Source: Paenibacillus bovis
GTDB lineage: Bacteria; Bacillota; Bacilli; Bacillales; Bacillaceae_C
Direction: 5' to 3'
DNA length: 64,000 nucleotides
NCBI GenBank assembly: GCA_007679095.1
Contig: VEFU01000001.1
Coordinates: 124,001 to 188,000, forward strand
In this document: one piece after another, positions 1 through 10,204 of the stretch
How the letters are laid out: every line of letters begins with the position of its first letter
Numbering within the stretch: position 1 is the first letter of the stretch
The notes under the pieces: generated by a model
Seen by the model: only the letters and a program-made list of their open reading frames with translations
Database searches by the model: none
Told to the model about the DNA's origin: nothing
Made by a program: the position numbers and the translations under genes

Positions 1-1412
1 GATAGTTCTTGTAATGTCATTTGGAAGCCACCATCACCAGTAACAGCAACTACTGTTTGATCTGGATGAGCCAATTGAGCTCCGATAGCTGATGGGAAAC
101 CAAAGCCCATTGTTCCTAATCCTCCAGAAGTAACCCAATTATTTGGTCCATTAAATCCGTAATACTGTGCAGCCCACATTTGATGCTGACCAACATCAGT
201 AGTTACAATCGCATCGCCACCTGTTAAATCATGAATCATTTTAATTACATGTGGTGAAGAAAGTGAATTTTCTGGCGATGAAGGCTGTTTATATGGATAT
301 TTTTCCTTATTCTCCTGCAATTGCTTACTCCAAGTAGAGATATCAGGAATTTCAAGTTCTAGTTTTAATAGTTCTTCCAATACTACCTTCGCGTCTCCAA
401 CAATTGGAATAGCAGTTGGAACATTCTTGCCTATCTCCGCTGGATCGATATCAATATGAGCAACTGTTGCATTTGGCGCAAAGTATTTCAAATTACCAGT
501 TAATCGATCATCAAATCGTGCACCAATATTGATTAACAAATCACACTCAGTTATAGCCATATTCGACGTATATGTTCCGTGCATGCCAGCCATCCCTAGG
601 AATTGTGGATGGTCACCTGGAATTGTTCCGAGACCTAGTAACGTATTCGTAATAGGATAGCCTGTTTTTTCTACAAATTGTTTTAAATAATCTGACCCTT
701 TGGCAAATAGTACTCCAGCACCAGCTAGAATCAATGGTTTCTTCGCACTTTCCATTGCCTTTACTAGTTTCTGTATTTGCAAATAATTTGGTTGTGTTGT
801 TGGTTGATATCCTGGTAAATTGACAGTTGCTTCTGGTAAAACTTTTGATACCTCTTGTGAAGCAACATCTTTTGGAATATCGATTAAAACCGGTCCGGGT
901 CTTCCAGTTGTAGCAATATAGAATGCTTCTTTAATGATACGCCCTAAATCTTCAATTCTTTTTACTTGGTAATTATGTTTTGTGATTGGCATCGTAATAC
1001 CAACAATATCCGATTCTTGAAACGCGTCTGTTCCAAGCGCCGAGCTTGCGACCTGACCTGTGAAGACTACAAGTGGTAGTGAGTCCATCATGGCATCTGC
1101 AATACCAGTTACTAGGTTCGTTGCTCCTGGTCCAGAAGTTGCAAGTACAACACCTGGCTTTCCAGTAACTCTAGCATAACCTTCAGCAGCATGAATGGCA
1201 CCTTGTTCATGTCTTGTTAAAATATGCTTGATCGGATTTTTGTGCAATGCATCATAGATAGGCAGTGCAGCTCCTCCTGGATAGCCAAACATAACTTCAA
1301 CATTTTCTTTTTGTAGTGCCTCAATAAATAGGTCAGCTCCAGTTTTCACTCGTTCCTTAATGGCCGTGTCAGACTTATGGTTGTTTGCTCCTAGTGGGAA
1401 TCCCATACTCAC
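1..1412 (-). CDS. ilvB: acetolactate synthase large subunit, C-terminal part off the window
   Basis: Condenses two pyruvates (or pyruvate and 2-oxobutyrate) in the first common step of valine, leucine and isoleucine synthesis; cytoplasmic, thiamine-diphosphate and FAD dependent. About 470 residues are visible. Near the N-terminus is the ThDP-binding glutamate in the segment [15 protein letters not shown], and further on are TSGPGATN and the start of the ThDP/Mg motif (VTGDGGFQM) just before the window edge. Two in-frame starts are possible: GTG at 1412, which has AGGTAGG about 8 nt upstream, and ATG at 1406. I prefer GTG. The gene lies directly behind a T-box leader, so it should be switched on by uncharged tRNA. 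The small subunit gene is expected further left but cannot be seen. Confidence 0.95.
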   Translation of the reverse strand, partial: MSMGFPLGANNHKSDTAIKERVKTGADLFIEALQKENVEVMFGYPGGAALPIYDALHKNPIKHILTRHEQGAIHAAEGYARVTGKPGVVLATSGPGATNLVTGIADAMMDSLPLVVFTGQVASSALGTDAFQESDIVGITMPITKHNYQVKRIEDLGRIIKEAFYIATTGRPGPVLIDIPKDVASQEVSKVLPEATVNLPGYQPTTQPNYLQIQKLVKAMESAKKPLILAGAGVLFAKGSDYLKQFVEKTGYPITNTLLGLGTIPGDHPQFLGMAGMHGTYTSNMAITECDLLINIGARFDDRLTGNLKYFAPNATVAHIDIDPAEIGKNVPTAIPIVGDAKVVLEELLKLELEIPDISTWSKQLQENKEKYPYKQPSSPENSLSSPHVIKMIHDLTGGDAIVTTDVGQHQMWAAQYYGFNGPNNWVTSGGLGTMGFGFPSAIGAQLAHPDQTVVAVTGDGGFQMTLQEL

Positions 1413-1539
1413 CGCAAGCGCCTACCTTTCCTTTTTTTCATTATTTTATAAATATCGTATTTATACGATTTTATCCATTAATTTTTGGTAAATTATTAAT
1501 AATCCAAAGGCTATTGTCTACTTAATTGCTTTCGCTTTT

Positions 1540-1831
1540 AAAATAAAAAAGTTTTTCCAGCCCACACAAAAGGAGAACCTTTTATGCAGGGATGAAAAAA
1601 CTTTCATGGTACCACCCTACTTCACAGTAATTAATTACTGCCTCATGAGCTGATGCTCACTGATAACGGGGACTTTGAACCCCCGTGAACCCATAATTGC
1701 TTTCGCGTTCCTGGTCCATGCTCCAAGGCGATGTCGTAGATGGCTGCATTGCCGGTTTCCAGCAGTTCCGGCTCTCTGGTAATACAGATCTCCATTTACT
1801 TTTTCCTCTTCATAGCTTTCGGAATATTTAT
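1540..1831 (-). promoter_or_regulatory. T-box leader of ilvB, probable isoleucine specifier
   Basis: Read on the minus strand, the leader has a Stem I region, the T-box core GGTGGTACCATG (1604-1615) and a GC-containing terminator hairpin (1551-1601) followed by a U-rich run (1540-1550). In the Stem I specifier region the sequence reads TACGACATCGCCTTGGAGC. Aligned to the usual layout (GAA, specifier, purine, CC, TTGGAG), the specifier is ATC at 1730-1732, an isoleucine codon. T-box RNAs bind uncharged tRNA and then form an antiterminator in place of the terminator. The placement before ilvB fits. Specifier assignment is by eye; GAC (Asp) one codon earlier is the less likely alternative. Confidence 0.9.
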
Positions 1832-3492
1832 ATTTTCATTATACCACCAGTGCTGGCAGATGTGACAAGTTTTGAATATCTTGCTAAATAACCTGTTTTA
1901 ATTTTTGGTTCAAATGGTTTCAGTTGCTTTTGTCGCTCTTCTAAAACATCATCCGATACATTTAATTCGATGGTACGATTAATGAGATCGATATTGATTT
2001 CATCCCCATCCTCTACTAAAGCAATCGGTCCTCCGTCTGCAGCTTCTGGAGAAATATGACCTATGGAGATACCTCTTGATGCACCTGAGAAACGTCCGTC
2101 AGTTATTAGCGCAACTTTTGTTCCTAGGCCTCTTCCTGCAATTGCTGCTGTTGGAGCAAGCATCTCTGGCATTCCTGGACCACCTTTTGGCCCTTCATAA
2201 CGAATAACAACAACATGACCTTCTTTTACTGTTCCATTATTAATACCTTCTTGTGCATCTTCCTGAGAATCAAACACAATTGCTGTACCGCGGAAAGTTT
2301 TAATAGATGGGTCAACTGCACCTACTTTGATAACTCCACCTTCTGGAGCGATGTTTCCATATAATATAGAAAGACCACCAACAGGGCTATACGGATTATC
2401 ATTCGGCCTAATCACATTTGGATTCTTAATTTCTGCATCTTTTACATTCTCGTATACAGTTTTACCAGTGACTGTCATTCTATCCTTTTCAATAGCTCCA
2501 ATTTCACAAAGCTCACGGATAATTGCACTTATACCACCAGCATTATGGATATCTTGCATTGTATAGTCTGATGCAGGTGCGATTTTTGCTAAATAAGGTA
2601 CTCGCTCTGCTACTTTATTAATACGTGATAAGTCATAATCTAGTCCTGCTTCATTCGCAATTGCTAAAGTATGAAGAACTGTGTTTGTCGACCCGCCCAT
2701 TGCCATGTCTAATGCAAAAGCGTCATCGATAGTTCTCTCTGTTACTAAATCACGTGGTTTGACATCTTCTTTTACCATACGGACTAAATGTTTTGCAGCT
2801 TCTTTGATTAATTGATGGCGTTCATCAGATGTTGCAACAATTGTTGCGTTTCCTGGTAGTGTTAATCCTAACATTTCCATTAAAGAGTTCATGGAATTCG
2901 CCGTAAACATACCAGAACATGATCCACATGTAGGACATGCGTTTTGCTCAATATCAAGAAGTTTCTCCGCAGACATTTTTCCTGCGTGAAATGCACCAAC
3001 ACCTTCAAAAACAGATGTCAAAGTTAAAGGTTCACCTTCAGAAGAGACTCCCCCTTCCATTGGACCTCCTGTAACGAAGATAGATGGGACATTTGTTCTA
3101 AATGCTGCCATTAACATTCCTGGTGTGATTTTGTCACAGTTCGGAATGTAGAATACTCCATCAAACCAATGCGCATTAATAACTGTTTCTGCTGAGTCAG
3201 CAATTAGCTCCCGACTTGGCAAGGAATATCGCATACCGACATGCCCCATTGCAATCCCATCATCAACCCCAATTGTGTTGAATTCGAATGGGACTCCACC
3301 AGCTTCCCAAATTGCTTCTTTTACAACTTCTGCAAAAACATTTAAATGCTTATGTCCTGGAATTATATCAATATATGAATTACAAACCCCAATAAATGGT
3401 TTCTCTAAATCTTTCGTTTTAATCCCTGTCGCATATAAAAGACTGCGATGTGGAGCACGATCGATTCCTTTTTTTATCATGTCACTTCTCAT
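1828..3492 (-). CDS. ilvD: dihydroxy-acid dehydratase
   Basis: Dehydrates 2,3-dihydroxy-isovalerate and 2,3-dihydroxy-3-methylvalerate to the 2-keto acids, the third common step of branched-chain amino acid synthesis. The 554 residues match the family's usual length. Fe-S ligand cysteines are visible in NCDKITPGM (about residue 119) and [10 protein letters not shown] (about 190), and the Asp/Lys metal region and C-terminal GRFSGASRG motif are intact. It follows ilvE by about 50 bp in the same direction, so ilvE-ilvD is probably one transcript. The 3' end contains the promoter of ilvB. Confidence 0.96.
   Translation of the reverse strand: MRSDMIKKGIDRAPHRSLLYATGIKTKDLEKPFIGVCNSYIDIIPGHKHLNVFAEVVKEAIWEAGGVPFEFNTIGVDDGIAMGHVGMRYSLPSRELIADSAETVINAHWFDGVFYIPNCDKITPGMLMAAFRTNVPSIFVTGGPMEGGVSSEGEPLTLTSVFEGVGAFHAGKMSAEKLLDIEQNACPTCGSCSGMFTANSMNSLMEMLGLTLPGNATIVATSDERHQLIKEAAKHLVRMVKEDVKPRDLVTERTIDDAFALDMAMGGSTNTVLHTLAIANEAGLDYDLSRINKVAERVPYLAKIAPASDYTMQDIHNAGGISAIIRELCEIGAIEKDRMTVTGKTVYENVKDAEIKNPNVIRPNDNPYSPVGGLSILYGNIAPEGGVIKVGAVDPSIKTFRGTAIVFDSQEDAQEGINNGTVKEGHVVVIRYEGPKGGPGMPEMLAPTAAIAGRGLGTKVALITDGRFSGASRGISIGHISPEAADGGPIALVEDGDEINIDLINRTIELNVSDDVLEERQKQLKPFEPKIKTGYLARYSKLVTSASTGGIMKI
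1838..1868 (-). promoter_or_regulatory. ilvB promoter inside the 3' end of ilvD
   Basis: A perfect TATAAT lies at 1838-1843 on the minus strand with TTGTCA at 1863-1868, spacing 19 bp, somewhat long. Both boxes lie within the last codons of ilvD. A transcript from here would begin at about 1831, exactly where the T-box leader begins, so ilvB can be expressed separately from ilvE-ilvD. Confidence 0.6.
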
Positions 3493-3544
3493 TTTATTAC
3501 AACTCCTGGTTCGATTTTCCCGGGTCTACTGAACATTTTCTATT

Positions 3545-4444
3545 TCAGCTAACGTGTAAAGTTTGATCGAATACTTTCACTCCATCAGTTACAGTTAGTT
3601 CTCTGAAATCTACTAACAGTTCTTTCGTAATTGGTCCTGTTTTACCATCACCAATTACCCGTCCATCCACCTTACTTACTGCAATTACCTCTGCAGCTGT
3701 TCCGGTTAAGAATACTTCATCTGCTGTGTACACATCATGTCGAGTAAATACTGATTCCGACACTTCATAACCTTTAGCTCTAGCAAGGTCGATAATAGCA
3801 TTTCTCGTAATCCCTACTAGTGCCCCAACATGGCCTGGAGGTGTGTATAACTTGTTATCTTTTACAATAAATATATTATCTGCAGAACCTTCTGCAACAT
3901 AGCCTTGGTCATTCAACATTAATGCTTCTGGTGCTCCTGCAAGATTCGCTTCAATTTTCACTAAAATATTATTTAAATAGTTAAGCGATTTGACCATCGG
4001 ACTAAGAACATCAGAACGATTTCTTCTTGTCGCCACGGTCACGATTTCGAGCCCAGTTTCATAAAGTTCTTTAGGATAGATACTGAGTGGTTCAGCAATA
4101 ACTACTACAGATGCTTTAGCACAGTTACGAGGATCTAATCCTAAATTACCTGCTCCCCGTGAAACGACGAGGCGAATATAGCCATCTCGCAAATCGTTCT
4201 GGCGGAGTGTTTCAACAACAATGTTAGTCATCTCCTCTTTCGTGTATGGAATGGTTAACATGATGGACTTCGCCGAATCATATAGGCGTGATAAATGTTC
4301 GTCTAAACGAAAAACATTTCCGCTGTATGACCTAATTCCTTCGAAGACTCCATCTCCGTAGAGGAACCCATGATCATACACTGAAATAACGGCATCTTCT
4401 TTTTTGACAAATCGACCGTCAAGGAAGATTAATTGTTCACTCAT
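3545..4444 (-). CDS. ilvE: branched-chain amino acid aminotransferase
   Basis: PLP-dependent class IV aminotransferase that makes valine, leucine and isoleucine from their keto acids in the last step of the pathway. It is 299 residues long. The substrate loop YGDGVFEGIR is near residue 30, the PLP lysine is in KSLNYLNNI (about 155), and the cofactor-phosphate binding segment EGSADNIF is near 190. The ATG has AAAGGGG 9 nt upstream. It is first of the ilvE-ilvD pair and preceded by its own promoter. D-amino acid or aminodeoxychorismate-lyase relatives share this fold, but the ilvD neighbour and the EGIR loop favour IlvE. Confidence 0.93.
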   Translation of the reverse strand: MSEQLIFLDGRFVKKEDAVISVYDHGFLYGDGVFEGIRSYSGNVFRLDEHLSRLYDSAKSIMLTIPYTKEEMTNIVVETLRQNDLRDGYIRLVVSRGAGNLGLDPRNCAKASVVVIAEPLSIYPKELYETGLEIVTVATRRNRSDVLSPMVKSLNYLNNILVKIEANLAGAPEALMLNDQGYVAEGSADNIFIVKDNKLYTPPGHVGALVGITRNAIIDLARAKGYEVSESVFTRHDVYTADEVFLTGTAAEVIAVSKVDGRVIGDGKTGPITKELLVDFRELTVTDGVKVFDQTLHVS

Positions 4445-4508
4445 TACTATTCGCCCCTTTCGTTAAGTATTTATTATTCTGGTAGTTTTGATTTATTAAA
4501 TTGTTTCA

Positions 4509-4537
4509 ATGTTACCGCGGTATTGGGAAAACGTCAA
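4509..4537 (-). promoter_or_regulatory. sigma-A promoter of ilvE-ilvD
   Basis: On the minus strand TTGACG (4532-4537) and TAACAT (4509-4514) are separated by exactly 17 bp, about 65 bp upstream of the ilvE start. No T-box or other leader structure is seen here, in contrast to ilvB. Confidence 0.55.
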
Positions 4538-4661
4538 GTGATTTTCAGAATGTTTTATCAGTTAAAAATAATGAATATTACTGTATCCGTTTTCATTTCT
4601 TTTAAATCAAGCTTTCAAAATTTATGAATTTTTTACAAACTTTTTTTACCAATTAATTGCG

Positions 4662-4715
4662 AAAAGCCACCTAACTATTTCCTTCCTTATATAGGAAGAA
4701 AATTAGGTGACTTTT
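4662..4715 (-). terminator. terminator after potD
   Basis: Inverted repeat with arms AAAAGTCACCTAA and TTAGGTGGCTTTT around a second small palindrome (TTCCTATATAAGGAA). It sits just downstream of the potD stop. The U-rich 3' arm suits termination of the pot operon, and the structure could work in both directions. Confidence 0.75.
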
Positions 4716-4720
4716 CTTTG

Positions 4721-5794
4721 TTATTTTCGGTGCATTTTAAATTCCAAAAATAATTCATTATAGTATGCAAGCATTCTTTTTCCTAAGTTATCGTACACTT
4801 CCAGTCTTTCTGTAAGCTCTTCATCTGGATAAAAGCGTTCATCCTCTGTTATCTCTGCAGGTAAATACTCTAGAGCACTTTTATTAGGCGTTGAATATCC
4901 TACATATTCTGCGTTTTGAGCTGCATTCTCTGGATCCAACATAAAATTAATAAATTGGTGTGCACCATCTACATTCTTTGCAGATGACGGGATTACCATA
5001 TTATCGAACCATAAATTAGATCCTTCTTCCGGTACAACATAGTCAAGATCCTCATTTTCCCACATAATATCTGCAGCCTCACCTGACCAAACAACACCAA
5101 TTGCAGCTTCTTCATTTGCAATAAGTAATTTAATTTCATCACCAATGATTGCCTTAATATTAGGAGTTAGTTTATCTAGTTTTGCTTTTGCCTCTTGTAA
5201 ATGTTCCTTATTTGTATCATTTAAAGAGTAATGCAGACTATTTAATCCCATCCCAATAACCTCTCGAGCCCCATCAACTAGTAAAATTTGATTTTTTAAT
5301 TCAGGGTCCCAAAGATCATTCCAACTTGTAAATTCTCTCCCATCAAGCATTTTTGGGTTATAAACAATACCAACAGTACCCCAAAAATATGGAACGGAAT
5401 ACTTATTATCAGGATCGAAAGATAAATCCATGAAATTCTCATTTATATGCTTTAAATTTGGTAACTTCTCATGATCAAGTGGAATTAATAATCCTTCTTC
5501 ATTCATTTTACTTATCGTATATTCGGAAGGTACAGCAATATCATACGCAGTACCACCTTGTGAAACTTTCATCATCATTGCTTCGTTTGAATCAAACGTT
5601 TCATATATCACTTTTATTCCTGTTTCCTGCTCAAACTTATCAATTAAATCTGGATCAATATATTCTCCCCAGTTGTACACATTCAGTGTGTTTCCACTTG
5701 TATATCCTTGTGAACTATTCATACTGTTAACGAGATAGATTAGAGCAAAGGAAACAATGAATAATAAAACAAATACACGGACTAGTTTACTCAT
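4721..5794 (-). CDS. potD: spermidine/putrescine-binding protein of ABC transporter
   Basis: Extracellular solute-binding protein that delivers polyamines to PotBC. Residues 4-24 form one hydrophobic N-terminal segment. The mature domain starts with the family signature NVYNWGEYIDPDLIDKFEQE and includes the GVVWSGEA and YVVPEEGS segments typical of PotD. There is no lipobox cysteine, so the protein is probably held by its uncleaved N-terminal helix rather than by a lipid. It is the last gene of potABCD and overlaps potC by 4 bp. 357 residues is normal for the family. Confidence 0.9.
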   Translation of the reverse strand: MSKLVRVFVLLFIVSFALIYLVNSMNSSQGYTSGNTLNVYNWGEYIDPDLIDKFEQETGIKVIYETFDSNEAMMMKVSQGGTAYDIAVPSEYTISKMNEEGLLIPLDHEKLPNLKHINENFMDLSFDPDNKYSVPYFWGTVGIVYNPKMLDGREFTSWNDLWDPELKNQILLVDGAREVIGMGLNSLHYSLNDTNKEHLQEAKAKLDKLTPNIKAIIGDEIKLLIANEEAAIGVVWSGEAADIMWENEDLDYVVPEEGSNLWFDNMVIPSSAKNVDGAHQFINFMLDPENAAQNAEYVGYSTPNKSALEYLPAEITEDERFYPDEELTERLEVYDNLGKRMLAYYNELFLEFKMHRK

Positions 5795-6594
5795 GATTTC
5801 CTCACTCCTGCTGCAATAGATTTTCCTTGACGCTGATTAATCATATAGTAGCCAATGACAAGTGCTAACGTTACTAGGAAAATAAGCGTTGATAATGCAT
5901 TAATTTCCAATGAAATCCCTTGTCGAGCACGAGAATAAATTTCTACAGATAAAGTAGAGAAACCATTACCTGTTACAAAAAATGTAACAGCAAAATCATC
6001 AAGTGAATATGTTAACGCCATGAAAAAGCCAGCAAAAATACCTGGTGTAATATATGGTAAGATTACCTTTGATAACACGTCCCAGTTCGAAGCTCCTAAA
6101 TCACGGGCTGCGTAAATCAGAGAGGAACTCATCTCTTGAAGTTTTGGTAATACCATAATTACAACTATTGGTACACTAAACGCAATATGGGATAGTAAGA
6201 CAGAGGTAAAACCAAGCTTAATACCGATAATCGTGAATAGAATTAAGAAAGACGCGCCGATAATTACATCTGGACTAACAATTAATACGTTATTAAGTGT
6301 TTCTAATGTATTCCGTGCTTGCCTTCTTTTCACATAAGAAATTGCAAGTGCCCCAAATACTCCTAGGATCGTCGATATAGTAGCAGATAAGAGCGCAATT
6401 ATTAACGTATTCAATGCGATAATAATTAACCTTGTATCCTGAAATACTTCTTTATACCAATCTAACGTAAATCCTTCGAAGCCTCTCATAGATTCTCCGC
6501 TATTAAATGAATAAAACATTAAATAAAATATTGGTGCATATAGAACAACAAAAACGAGTATTAAATATACTTTCCCTAATTTATTTCCTCTCAT
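5791..6594 (-). CDS. potC: polyamine ABC transporter permease PotC
   Basis: Inner-membrane permease, 267 residues, with about six hydrophobic segments. The cytoplasmic EAA loop (AARDLGASNWDVLSKVILPYITPG, split in the text near residue 180) docks on the ATPase PotA. The segment GESMRGFEGFTLDWY after the first helix is characteristic of PotC. The gene overlaps both neighbours by 4 bp, implying translational coupling in potABCD. Confidence 0.92.
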   Translation of the reverse strand: MRGNKLGKVYLILVFVVLYAPIFYLMFYSFNSGESMRGFEGFTLDWYKEVFQDTRLIIIALNTLIIALLSATISTILGVFGALAISYVKRRQARNTLETLNNVLIVSPDVIIGASFLILFTIIGIKLGFTSVLLSHIAFSVPIVVIMVLPKLQEMSSSLIYAARDLGASNWDVLSKVILPYITPGIFAGFFMALTYSLDDFAVTFFVTGNGFSTLSVEIYSRARQGISLEINALSTLIFLVTLALVIGYYMINQRQGKSIAAGVRKS

Positions 6595-7394
6595 CTTGCC
6601 AAATCACCTCGTTTTCGTTTACCTGTAACAATCATGATGACAGCCATGATAATAATCAAGAATACAGCAATTGTTGACCCCATTCCCCAATCCTGTGTTA
6701 CTAAGAAATGTTGCTCAATTGCAGTACCAAGAGTAATCACTCGGTTTCCGGAAATGAGTCGTGTAATCATAAACAAGGATAATGCCGGAATAAATACAGC
6801 CTGACACCCAGACTTGACTCCATCCAATGTTAATGGAAAAATAACACGTCTAAAGGTAGTCCATTGTGATGCTCCTAAATCATTAGCCGCATCAATTAGT
6901 GATGTATTCATTTTTTCTAATGAATTGTAAATTGGTAAAATCATAAATGGAATAAAGATATATACTGCTACAAAAATAAAGCTAAAATCAGTAAATAAGA
7001 TTTGTCTTGATCCAATACCAATAAAGTCTAAAAATTGGTTCGCTGGACCATATGCTCCAAATATGCCTAAGAACGCATAAGCCTTTAGAAGCAAATTAAT
7101 CCAAGATGGCAAAATAATAAGTAAAAGCCATAGTTGTCGATGCTTTGCTTTCGTTAGGAAATACGCGGTTGGATATGCAATTAACAAAGTAAAAATTGTA
7201 ATAAGCAATGCATACCAAAAAGAGCTCAGTGTCATTTTTAAATAAATTGGTGTGAAGAATTTTTGATAATTAGTTAAAGTAAAATTACCTTCGATATCAA
7301 AGAATGAATAATAGCCCACAAGAATGATTGGTGTAACAACAAATAGTGCTATCCAAAGCACATACGGAATTAGGTAGAAATTACGTGTTTTCAT
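6591..7394 (-). CDS. potB: polyamine ABC transporter permease PotB
   Basis: Second membrane subunit of the spermidine/putrescine importer, 267 residues. Its EAA loop reads [20 protein letters not shown] near residue 175. An early helix is followed by [10 protein letters not shown], the usual PotB region, and there are about six transmembrane segments. It overlaps potA and potC by 4 bp each. Confidence 0.92.
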   Translation of the reverse strand: MKTRNFYLIPYVLWIALFVVTPIILVGYYSFFDIEGNFTLTNYQKFFTPIYLKMTLSSFWYALLITIFTLLIAYPTAYFLTKAKHRQLWLLLIILPSWINLLLKAYAFLGIFGAYGPANQFLDFIGIGSRQILFTDFSFIFVAVYIFIPFMILPIYNSLEKMNTSLIDAANDLGASQWTTFRRVIFPLTLDGVKSGCQAVFIPALSLFMITRLISGNRVITLGTAIEQHFLVTQDWGMGSTIAVFLIIIMAVIMIVTGKRKRGDLAR

Positions 7395-8488
7395 TGACTT
7401 ACCTCATCGTATGATTCCAATCGTTTATCAAATTCTTCTTCTGTTTCACCAAATCTCATGACATGTATCGCTTCCTTATCAAAGCGCAAACCGATTTCCT
7501 GACCTATTTCTGCTTTTCTCGTAGAATGGACAAGCCATTCATTTCCTAACTCATCATAACAACATATTTCATAGTGAACTCCTCTAAAAAGCTGACTATC
7601 TACACGCACATGCAAATTTGCTTGATCCTTAGGTGAGATTTCTAAATCCTCAGGTCTTATCACTATTTCCACTGCTTCATTTTCATTTAACCCTTGGTCA
7701 ACACATTCGAACTGTTTACCAGCGAATTCTACTAAGAAATCCTTAATCATTTTACCTTTAATAATATTAGACTCTCCGATAAAGTCTGCAACAAAGCGGT
7801 TAATAGGTTCATCATATATATCAGTAGGCGTCCCACTTTGTTGAATTTTACCTTTATTAATGACGAAGATCTCATCTGACATTGCCAATGCTTCCTCTTG
7901 ATCATGAGTAACAAAGATAAAGGTAATACCTAGTCGACGTTGTAATTCGCGAAGTTCATACTGCATTTCTGTTCGTAATTTCAAGTCTAGTGCTGATAGT
8001 GGTTCGTCCAGTAGAATTACCTCTGGTTCGTTTACAATTGCACGCGCAATCGCTACACGTTGGCGCTGACCACCAGACATCTCCGTAATTTCACGATTCT
8101 CATATCCTTCTAAATTTACAAACTTTAATGCTTCTTTTACCTTTTCATCAATAACATTCTTTTTCATCTTTTTGATGCGCAGTCCAAATGCTACATTTTC
8201 ATATACATTTAAATGTGGGAATAGTGCATAGTCTTGGAAGACGGTATTAACTTGTCGCTCATTTGCAGGAACTTTATTAACCTTCTTGTCATTTATGTAA
8301 ATCGTACCTTTTGTCGGTTCAATAAAGCCTGCAATTAATCTTAATATCGTTGTTTTCCCACACCCAGATGGCCCAAGTAGTGTGTAAAACTTACCGCGTT
8401 CAATTTCAAAACTGACATTATCTAAAATAGTTGTATCATCAAATTGCTTTGACACATTTTCAAAGCGAATGATTGTTGTTTCTGTCAT
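7391..8488 (-). CDS. potA: polyamine ABC transporter ATP-binding protein
   Basis: Cytoplasmic ATPase that powers polyamine import. The 365 residues include Walker A GPSGCGKT (39-46), signature [14 protein letters not shown] (137-150), Walker B VILLDEP (157-163) and a switch histidine in [13 protein letters not shown]. The C-terminal TOBE-type domain (about 240-350) is typical of PotA/MalK-like ATPases. It lies 18 bp downstream of the XRE-cupin regulator and overlaps potB by 4 bp, so the five genes probably form one transcript. Confidence 0.93.
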   Translation of the reverse strand: MTETTIIRFENVSKQFDDTTILDNVSFEIERGKFYTLLGPSGCGKTTILRLIAGFIEPTKGTIYINDKKVNKVPANERQVNTVFQDYALFPHLNVYENVAFGLRIKKMKKNVIDEKVKEALKFVNLEGYENREITEMSGGQRQRVAIARAIVNEPEVILLDEPLSALDLKLRTEMQYELRELQRRLGITFIFVTHDQEEALAMSDEIFVINKGKIQQSGTPTDIYDEPINRFVADFIGESNIIKGKMIKDFLVEFAGKQFECVDQGLNENEAVEIVIRPEDLEISPKDQANLHVRVDSQLFRGVHYEICCYDELGNEWLVHSTRKAEIGQEIGLRFDKEAIHVMRFGETEEEFDKRLESYDEVSQ

Positions 8489-8506
8489 CTTTCATCCTCC
8501 AAACTG

Positions 8507-9049
8507 CTATAAATAGGAATCTGTAGCGATTAATATAAGCTCTGTTCGACCATTATGAACATTACTAATCTGATGTTGTTCAGAAGCCTGAAAATAAATA
8601 GATTCACCACTTACGGCATAATAAGTTTGTTTTCCTAACGTAATCATAATTTTCCCTTTTAAAACATAAGCAAAGGTCTCAGATAAGGATGGTTCAAACT
8701 GCTTAAATTCACCTTTTTCTTCGAGTGTTAAATAGATAGGCTCCATTTCCATTTCATTTGATTCAGGAACGAGCCATTTTATTTCATAACCCTTCTCTTC
8801 ATCTATGTATTCTGTCTGATCTTCTTCTCTATATACTACCTTTTGCTCTCTTTCTTCCTCATCGAAAAATTGCTTCGGTGTGCAACCTAGTACCTCTAGA
8901 ATAGAGAAAAACGTTTCAATCGAAGGTGAACTTAAATCTCTTTCAAGCTGTGAAATATACCCCTTGCTCAAGTCCGTCCTCTCACCCAACTCTTCTTGTG
9001 TTAATCCTTTTTTTAATCTTAAGTTCTTTATTTTCTTACCTATTCGCAT
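8507..9049 (-). CDS. XRE-cupin transcriptional regulator of the pot operon
   Basis: A 180-residue regulator with an N-terminal XRE helix-turn-helix (about 7-60; LTQEELGERTDLSKGYISQLER) and a C-terminal cupin (about 110-178). This architecture belongs to the PuuR-like family, which often controls polyamine or amino-acid uptake. It is the first gene of the pot operon, so it is likely to be autoregulated and to sense a polyamine; the ligand is inference. Two palindromic candidate operators sit just upstream. Confidence 0.85.
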   Translation of the reverse strand: MRIGKKIKNLRLKKGLTQEELGERTDLSKGYISQLERDLSSPSIETFFSILEVLGCTPKQFFDEEEREQKVVYREEDQTEYIDEEKGYEIKWLVPESNEMEMEPIYLTLEEKGEFKQFEPSLSETFAYVLKGKIMITLGKQTYYAVSGESIYFQASEQHQISNVHNGRTELILIATDSYL

Positions 9050-9069
9050 ACTTCACACCTTCCGTTAAT

Positions 9070-9117
9070 GTTTAGTATATGTAAACCATAAGTCAATGTA
9101 GTATACAAATACTAAAC
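9070..9117 (-). promoter_or_regulatory. candidate operator of the pot regulator
   Basis: Two palindromes: GTTTAgtatatgTAAAC (9070-9086) and AGTATacaaATACT (9100-9113). In addition GTTTAGTAT at 9070-9078 recurs inverted as ATACTAAAC at 9109-9117. A TTGACT hexamer (9091-9096, minus strand) between them could be the -35 box; no good -10 stands out. Position and symmetry suggest autoregulation by the XRE-cupin protein. Confidence 0.4.
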
Positions 9118-9267
9118 TTATTGTTTACTTTTAACTCTAGAATATTATACATATTTATGCGGATTGTGCAAGATTAATATTTTATAAAATCGCTGCTATT
9201 TAATAGTTTGAATTTTCTACCCACCATGTTATCCTAGATACGATTATTAATAGAAAGGAAAATGCCC

Positions 9268-10185
9268 ATGCAATCAATTAATCACTCCCCACCGTACGAA
9301 TTAGAATTATTAACGTATTTGCAGCACCGGACCAATCTCTCATCTACTCAAAAAACACAACTTTACAATCTCCAGAAAGGATATGAAGGTGAATTAAGAA
9401 TGTTTGAAGTACTGAAAAAGCAATTATCCCCAAATTATCTACTCCTCAACAACCTACTTTTAAGTGCAAACAACAATGAATTCCAAATTGACTTTCTACT
9501 AATAGGAAAAGATACAATCTATCCGCTCGAAGTAAAAAATAATAATGATGACTTTCATATTCAAAATGACAGCTGGTATGTACTTTCATCTGGGAAAGAA
9601 ATACGAAATCCACTCCATCAGTTAAAGAGAAGTGAAATATTACTCGGAAACTTTTTACAACACTCTAATTTCCACTTTTCCATCGAACCTTATGTTATCT
9701 TCAATAACCCCGAATTCCACCTATATAATGCCCCTTTAGATGCTCCCATTATTTTTCCAACACAAGTTAACCGTTTTATCGATAAGTTAAATGCAGTGAC
9801 CTTTAACTTAGGACAACATCATAGTGATTTAGCAAACCATCTTATTAGCAATAAACTCAATCGATCATCCAATGAAAAATTGCCTGAATACGAATATGAA
9901 GAATTAAGGAAAGGAATAATTTGCACGAACTGTTCCAGTATCTTCAGCCCTATCCCATATCGAAAGCTTATTTGTAAAACCTGTGGTGCAATCGAAGACG
10001 TAGATTTAGCACTAAAGCGGAGTATTATTGAATTCGTGAAATTGTTTCCTGATAAGAAGATAACAACTTCTCACATTCAACATTGGTGTGGCGATATCAT
10101 TTCCAAGAAAACGATTCGAAGAATATTAGCGAGAAATATGAGAATGATTAAGAAAGGTAGACATACTTATTACGAATTTAAATAA
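9268..10185 (+). CDS. NERD-domain protein with zinc ribbon
   Basis: Cytoplasmic protein of about 305 residues. The first half resembles the nuclease-related domain (NERD): a GELRMFEVL segment, then NEFQIDFLLIG and the ExK-type IYPLEVKNNN. Such a D...ExK pattern is shared with restriction-like nucleases, though NERD activity is poorly known. A zinc ribbon follows (CTNC and CKTC, about 220-240) and the C-terminal ~50 residues look like a winged-helix (KTIRRILARNM). I chose the ATG at 9268 because AGAAAGG lies about 9 nt upstream; an ATG at 9262 is too close to it. It stands alone, followed by the 52-bp repeat array. Confidence 0.7.
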   Translation: MQSINHSPPYELELLTYLQHRTNLSSTQKTQLYNLQKGYEGELRMFEVLKKQLSPNYLLLNNLLLSANNNEFQIDFLLIGKDTIYPLEVKNNNDDFHIQNDSWYVLSSGKEIRNPLHQLKRSEILLGNFLQHSNFHFSIEPYVIFNNPEFHLYNAPLDAPIIFPTQVNRFIDKLNAVTFNLGQHHSDLANHLISNKLNRSSNEKLPEYEYEELRKGIICTNCSSIFSPIPYRKLICKTCGAIEDVDLALKRSIIEFVKLFPDKKITTSHIQHWCGDIISKKTIRRILARNMRMIKKGRHTYYEFK

Positions 10186-10204
10186 ATTGGTACTTTTCTC
10201 TTAG

